A DNA stretch of 47,018 nt from Sulfurimonas sp. (GTDB lineage Bacteria > Campylobacterota > Campylobacteria > Campylobacterales > Sulfurimonadaceae): NCBI RefSeq assembly GCF_018698455.1, contig NZ_JABIOQ010000002.1:1-47018 (forward strand), written 5' to 3'. Shown here piece after piece: positions 44,132 to 47,018 of this stretch; the first letter of the stretch is position 1; each line of letters begins with the position of its first letter. A program made the translations under genes and the position numbers. Under the pieces are notes generated by a model. That model saw only the letters and a list, made by a program, of their open reading frames with translations, was not told the origin of the DNA and searched no databases.

Positions 44132-44425
44132 TTACTTTTTTCGTTCAGTCCAATAATTTGGATATCTGTGATGATGTGCAATTGCTATGATTAAGATACA
44201 GTCTTCTTCTATGGAGTAGAGTACATTTTATGGGAACTTATGCATGATACATCTTCGTATATTTGGTTTAATAGTAGTCCATGCTGTTGGAAAGGTAGCA
44301 ACTCTTTTTATCGTTGACTTAGCGACACTTTTAAATGTAACTCCTAAACCTTTTGCTTGGAGTTCATAGTATTGAACTGCTTCATCTAGTTCAGCTTTTG
44401 CTTCTGGTAAAAACACAATTTTCAT
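44132..44425 (-). pseudogene. RelE/ParE-type toxin with nonsense mutation
   Basis: 98-codon frame from ATG 44425: KIVFLPEAKAELDEAVQYYE, VATFPTAWTTIKPNIRRCI, MHKFP, then TAA (44228-44230), then NVLYSIEEDCILIIAIAHHH and RYPNYWTERKK. It is a clear paralogue of the intact toxin at 25711 (shared FPTAW, IRRC, FP, PNYW), where an aromatic residue (F) stands at the stop position. The truncated product of 65 residues lacks the C-terminal strand. Its antitoxin overlaps the start. Confidence 0.75.
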
Positions 44426-44625
44426 TAATTGAAAACATCCTCAAATGGAATAGTCTGAACTTTATTGTCTCTATAGTTGTTAAGTCTCTTTTCTGCTTCA
44501 TTAGCCCAAATAGTGTCAACACTCTCATCTGGTATATCTAAGCTCTTTAGTAAGCTTTCTACAACTATATAACGTTCTTGAGGGTTTAGCTTTAGTGCTT
44601 CTTGTAGTATCTGTGCATTACTCAT
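44425..44625 (-). CDS. antitoxin of the TIGR02574 addiction-module type
   Basis: 66 residues: LNPQERYIVVESLLKSLDIP, then VDTIWANEAEKRLNNYRDNK and TIPFEDVF. It follows the same pattern as the antitoxin at 25477 (LP..E, S(L/I), W..E...R). The stop overlaps the toxin ATG in TAATG. Since the toxin is interrupted, the antitoxin may persist as a free regulator or as immunity to a related toxin. Confidence 0.8.
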   Translation of the reverse strand: MSNAQILQEALKLNPQERYIVVESLLKSLDIPDESVDTIWANEAEKRLNNYRDNKVQTIPFEDVFN

Positions 44626-45016
44626 GTGGCACTCCTCGTTTTTTGTATTATATCAAAATACTAATCTACTTTTACTTTAGAAACAGAGTGGAAAGTAGTT
44701 TTATATGGTATTAACTATAAAGTGACGACTGTAATTAATTCTCTAGCTATAGCTTTTTTTACAAAAACTTTTAGGAATTAGATACATTTATTTAGGCTAC
44801 TTAATTTTGTGTCAGTAGCCGATAGTCATTAACATTATATTATAGTTCGACAATTTGGCTTGAAACTTAGAGATGCTCCAAAACCTACAGTTTTGTAACT
44901 TTTTTACACTCATCATTTGAGAAATAAGAAAACTGATTTTACTGGTTTATGATAATAAAATTACTTCTGATAAATTAGTCTGTATTAATCTCTGATTCAT
45001 TAATGTCAATATATTT
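44626..45016. other. intergenic, no gene seen
   Basis: About 390 bp, AT-rich. It contains an inverted pair GGCTAC/GTAGCC (about 44793-44820) and the 15-bp sequence CTCCAAAACCTACAG (44876-44890), which recurs at 45693-45707. No open frame with plausible protein sequence on either strand. Confidence 0.4.
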
Positions 45017-45271
45017 CTACATCATTAAAATACTAACACTTTTGGGGTATATTTTGTAAATTATTTTAGTACCGTCTAGAACAATTTCTCTAATCTTCTC
45101 ATCATTAAATGTAGCATTGATTTTACCTATAAAAGGGTACTGTAACATATCTGTAATACGGGATACAAGTTTTAAAGTATACTGTTTTGCTCTTTGAGGG
45201 TTATCTTCTGAGATGAAACTCTTTGTTTTAAATATAAATTCTTTAGAGTCTTTTGAAAAATTTACTTTCAT
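45017..45271 (-). CDS. RelE/ParE-type toxin
   Basis: 84 residues: VNFSKDSKEFIFKTKSFIS, KQYTLKLVSRITDMLQYPFI, KIREIVLDGTKIIYKIYP. This fits the ParE/RelE fold (helical hairpin, then beta sheet with R..V..GTKIIYKI). The frame past its TAG continues KYIDINESEI, which resembles the usual C-terminal helix, so the stop may be a recent nonsense mutation that removes about 10 residues. Directly preceded by its antitoxin with no gap. Confidence 0.75.
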   Translation of the reverse strand: MKVNFSKDSKEFIFKTKSFISEDNPQRAKQYTLKLVSRITDMLQYPFIGKINATFNDEKIREIVLDGTKIIYKIYPKSVSILMM

Positions 45272-45478
45272 TTATTTATTGAGTTCATCTAGAATCTCAT
45301 CTGATGAGTAAACTTCACCATTTTTAACTTGTTCTAAACCTCGGGTAATACCATCCTTTTCAAATTTATAGATAGAGTCATCAATGATTTCTACAGATTC
45401 ACCTTGTTTTGTTAGTGATTCTAAAAATGATAATATTTTTTGAGATACACTCTCTGATGCATTTAAATGTAAAGTCAT
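45272..45478 (-). CDS. antitoxin partner of the 45017 toxin
   Basis: 68 residues: MTLHLNASESVSQKILSFLE, then LTKQGESVEIIDDSIY and the tail VKNGEVYSSDEILDELNK. The ending VYSSDEILDEL is typical of RelB-like antitoxins that wrap a ParE/RelE toxin. The stop abuts the toxin ATG. An AT-rich promoter region lies upstream. Confidence 0.75.
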   Translation of the reverse strand: MTLHLNASESVSQKILSFLESLTKQGESVEIIDDSIYKFEKDGITRGLEQVKNGEVYSSDEILDELNK

Positions 45479-45760
45479 AGTGTTAACCTTTGAAATTATT
45501 TCTTCTATTATAGCTTATATTAATAAACTCTGTGGAGTTATATATCTTAGAATTGTGGAGCATTGACTGTTATCGTGGGCCAAACCTTCTACTTTCCCTT
45601 CACTGCCTACATTTTCATACATCTTCTTTTTATAACGGGTCTTAAATAGTGCCTTATTTTTAGTCTTAAGTTATATTTTGTTCTTTTATTTACTCCAAAA
45701 CCTACAGGTTGTAGAACGGTCCCTTTAAGGACTACTGGCATATTCACTATCTTGTAATTT
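45479..45760. other. intergenic, no gene seen
   Basis: About 280 bp. The 15-bp CTCCAAAACCTACAG from 44876 recurs here (45693-45707), followed by GTTGTAG, which makes a small stem. A short minus-strand frame beginning MPVVLKGTVLQPVGFG is open for about 40 codons but has no ribosome-binding site; I do not call it a gene. Confidence 0.35.
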
Positions 45761-46630
45761 TTAATAAGCTAATTTTTTGAATTCACCTAAATTATCATTT
45801 ATATAAGGCATATATTCACAGCCTATTTTAAAAAAACCTTCTCGTAATTTATTTTTAGCATATAAATTATGAGTTAATTCAAAACCTTCTGTTAGTTTCT
45901 TTGAAATCTCTGTTGATTTCCAGTCCGAAAAAATAATCCCACTAATATTCTCATACTCATCTGTAGCAAAATAATTTGTTTTAATTTTTACATTATTGGA
46001 CTTTTTTACATTTAATCTATGTTGATTACTGACTTCTTTTGTCGTAAAGTTATATGTCATAGAGCCAATTCCATAAAGAGCTTTTTGGATTAGTGGAAAA
46101 TCCATTTGAGCAATTTCTGTTAAGTCCAACTCTCCAGTATTCATAGCGATTAAGACGATATCCTCACTACCAATAACTCCAGATTCTCTATGGTTCTCTA
46201 TTTGTTTATATTTTGAAGTAATTGTTGAAGTAATTCTCAATATATAATCTTCATCATTAAATGTATGTAATACGTCATCATCACATTCTTTTACAGCACC
46301 ATTTCCTTTTGACAAAGTAGCACATTCTATCCAAATAATTTGATTGTCATTTTGTATTTTAACATCTGGGGCATTGCCTTTTGGGCAATTAATATCAAAT
46401 CCTAATTCCATAAGTTTAATAGTAAAGTATAATTCCCAAACTCTTGGATGCCACTGTTTTTTAATACCATCTAAAAAGTTATTTTCTTCATAGTTCAACT
46501 CTACATACTTATTATAAAGTTTTTGAAAAAAACTTTTAGCTTCAATTGCTAGTGAAGATTTTTCTAGTGCTATATTTTCGTATGCAGGATGATAATTGAC
46601 AGTTTCACTTAAATCAAATAGTTCTTTCAA
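45761..46630 (-). CDS. possible PD-(D/E)XK nuclease, unknown family
   Basis: 289 residues, no signal peptide or membrane segment. Around residues 60-110, WHPRVWELYFTIKLMELGF, then CPKGNAPDVKIQ and IIWIECATLSKG. A conserved Glu in a helix, a PD pair and an IEC(A) strand resemble the active site of PD-(D/E)XK restriction-type nucleases, although the Lys is replaced by Ala in ECAT. The rest is alpha/beta without known motifs. It follows closely the 3' remnant of another gene (46644-46733) and neighbours toxin-antitoxin genes. An orphan restriction or defence function is inference. Confidence 0.55.
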   Translation of the reverse strand: MKELFDLSETVNYHPAYENIALEKSSLAIEAKSFFQKLYNKYVELNYEENNFLDGIKKQWHPRVWELYFTIKLMELGFDINCPKGNAPDVKIQNDNQIIWIECATLSKGNGAVKECDDDVLHTFNDEDYILRITSTITSKYKQIENHRESGVIGSEDIVLIAMNTGELDLTEIAQMDFPLIQKALYGIGSMTYNFTTKEVSNQHRLNVKKSNNVKIKTNYFATDEYENISGIIFSDWKSTEISKKLTEGFELTHNLYAKNKLREGFFKIGCEYMPYINDNLGEFKKLAY

Positions 46631-46643
46631 TTCTTGTTTATCT

Positions 46644-46733
46644 TTATTTTTTACTATTTAGGATTTTAAGTAAAGCTTGTGCAGTTTCCGAATCTCCATT
46701 TGCGACAGCTTTATTTATTAAATTTTGCAAATT
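46644..46733 (-). pseudogene. 3' remnant of an unidentified gene
   Basis: Minus-strand frame NLQNLINKAVANGDSETAQA, then LLKILNSKK and TAA. It is a helical, ankyrin- or TPR-like tail cut off on its 5' side by the REP/RAYT end at 46734-46760. It ends 13 bases before the ATG of the putative nuclease gene, so it was probably the upstream gene of the same operon. Confidence 0.45.
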
Positions 46734-46760
46734 ACACCCCTGTGAATGAATCTCCACTTT
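46734..46760. repeat. REP/RAYT element end
   Basis: 27-bp sequence ending TGTGAATGAATCTCCACTTT, matching 24984-25010 with one mismatch. It lies about 50 bp upstream of the REP-associated transposase start and interrupts the gene to its left, as an element boundary would. Confidence 0.65.
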
Positions 46761-46810
46761 TATGATATAATTTTCAACTATTGACATAATAAAAGAAATA
46801 AGGATTTTTA

Positions 46811-47018
46811 ATGCCTACAAGATCAAGAGTTGATATTGCTGGTTATCATCATGTTATCAATCGTGGTGTAAATCGTTGTAATATTTTCAACTCAGATTTT
46901 AAATAAAAGTGCTACTTTAAATAAAGTCATTATACATGATTACTGTTTGATGGATAATCATTATCATCTGCTTATAGAGACTACAAAAGAGAATTTACCT
47001 GTACTCATGCGTACTATA
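46811..47018 (+). pseudogene. REP-associated tyrosine transposase (Y1_Tnp), disrupted and partial
   Basis: ATG 46811 (AAGGA upstream) opens MPTRSRVDIAGYHHVINRGV, then NRCNIFNSDF, then TAA. After a lost segment of roughly 30 bp the frame resumes SATLNKVIIHDYCLMDNHYH, then LLIETTKENLPVLMRTI up to the window edge. HHVINRG and the catalytic HUH pair in DNHYHLLIET are diagnostic of the IS200/IS605-like REP-associated Y1 transposases. The catalytic Tyr would lie beyond the window. The deletion makes it inactive. Confidence 0.75.

Noticed and set aside
45600-45745. Minus-strand frame starting MPVVLKGTVLQ
   Set aside because: About 40 codons, no ribosome-binding site, no recognisable protein features.

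Overview
The window is a low-GC chromosomal segment from a campylobacterotal (epsilonproteobacterial) bacterium, most like Sulfurimonas and its relatives. The evidence is the alaS-maf-pbpA gene order, a desulforubrerythrin of the Campylobacter type, a compact petABC cytochrome bc1 operon with a di-haem c subunit, paired DUF2393 membrane proteins, and a glutamine synthetase with Phe in place of the adenylylation Tyr.

Layout. 1-2180 is an insertion-sequence graveyard (IS66, IS21 and IS256 pieces in mixed orientation) around one DUF302 secreted protein. 2197-20491 is housekeeping: recQ, ribE, desulforubrerythrin, a Sel1 protein, mnmG, petABC, a stand-alone DUF234 protein, a J-domain protein, purF, a radical SAM protein, two DUF2393 proteins, hisIE, an SPFH protein, ilvE and a fatty acid desaturase. 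20500-27410 is accessory: an IS3 relic, a Rep-like fragment, pieces of secreted proteins, and a locus with an FrpC-like calcium-binding protein that has a candidate Asp-Pro self-processing site, followed by small membrane or secreted proteins. After it comes a run of about 70-bp structured repeats that I interpret as integron attC sites without a visible integrase. They bound three cassette-sized units: a frameshifted secreted protein plus a toxin-antitoxin pair, a Sel1 lipoprotein, and a second toxin-antitoxin pair with a broken toxin.

27459-31213 is a phosphate-regulation block (pstB, phoU, response regulator, histidine kinase). pstB carries an in-frame TGA, and pstS, pstC and pstA are not upstream. 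31217-43480 is mostly housekeeping: a tiny Lys/Ala-rich peptide, tRNA-Leu(CAA), glnA, a soluble histidine kinase, leuA, pbpA, an ABC ATPase, bioF, maf, a CopD-like membrane protein and alaS. 43500-47018 is accessory again: a broken DUF523 gene, two toxin-antitoxin pairs, a possible PD-(D/E)XK nuclease, and the end of a REP-associated transposase element. The terminal sequence of that element recurs at 24984-25010, next to the first attC-like site.

Single-base lesions (stops and one-base frameshifts) are common in the accessory parts and also hit pstB and the recQ start codon. Real gene decay and assembly error cannot be separated from sequence alone.
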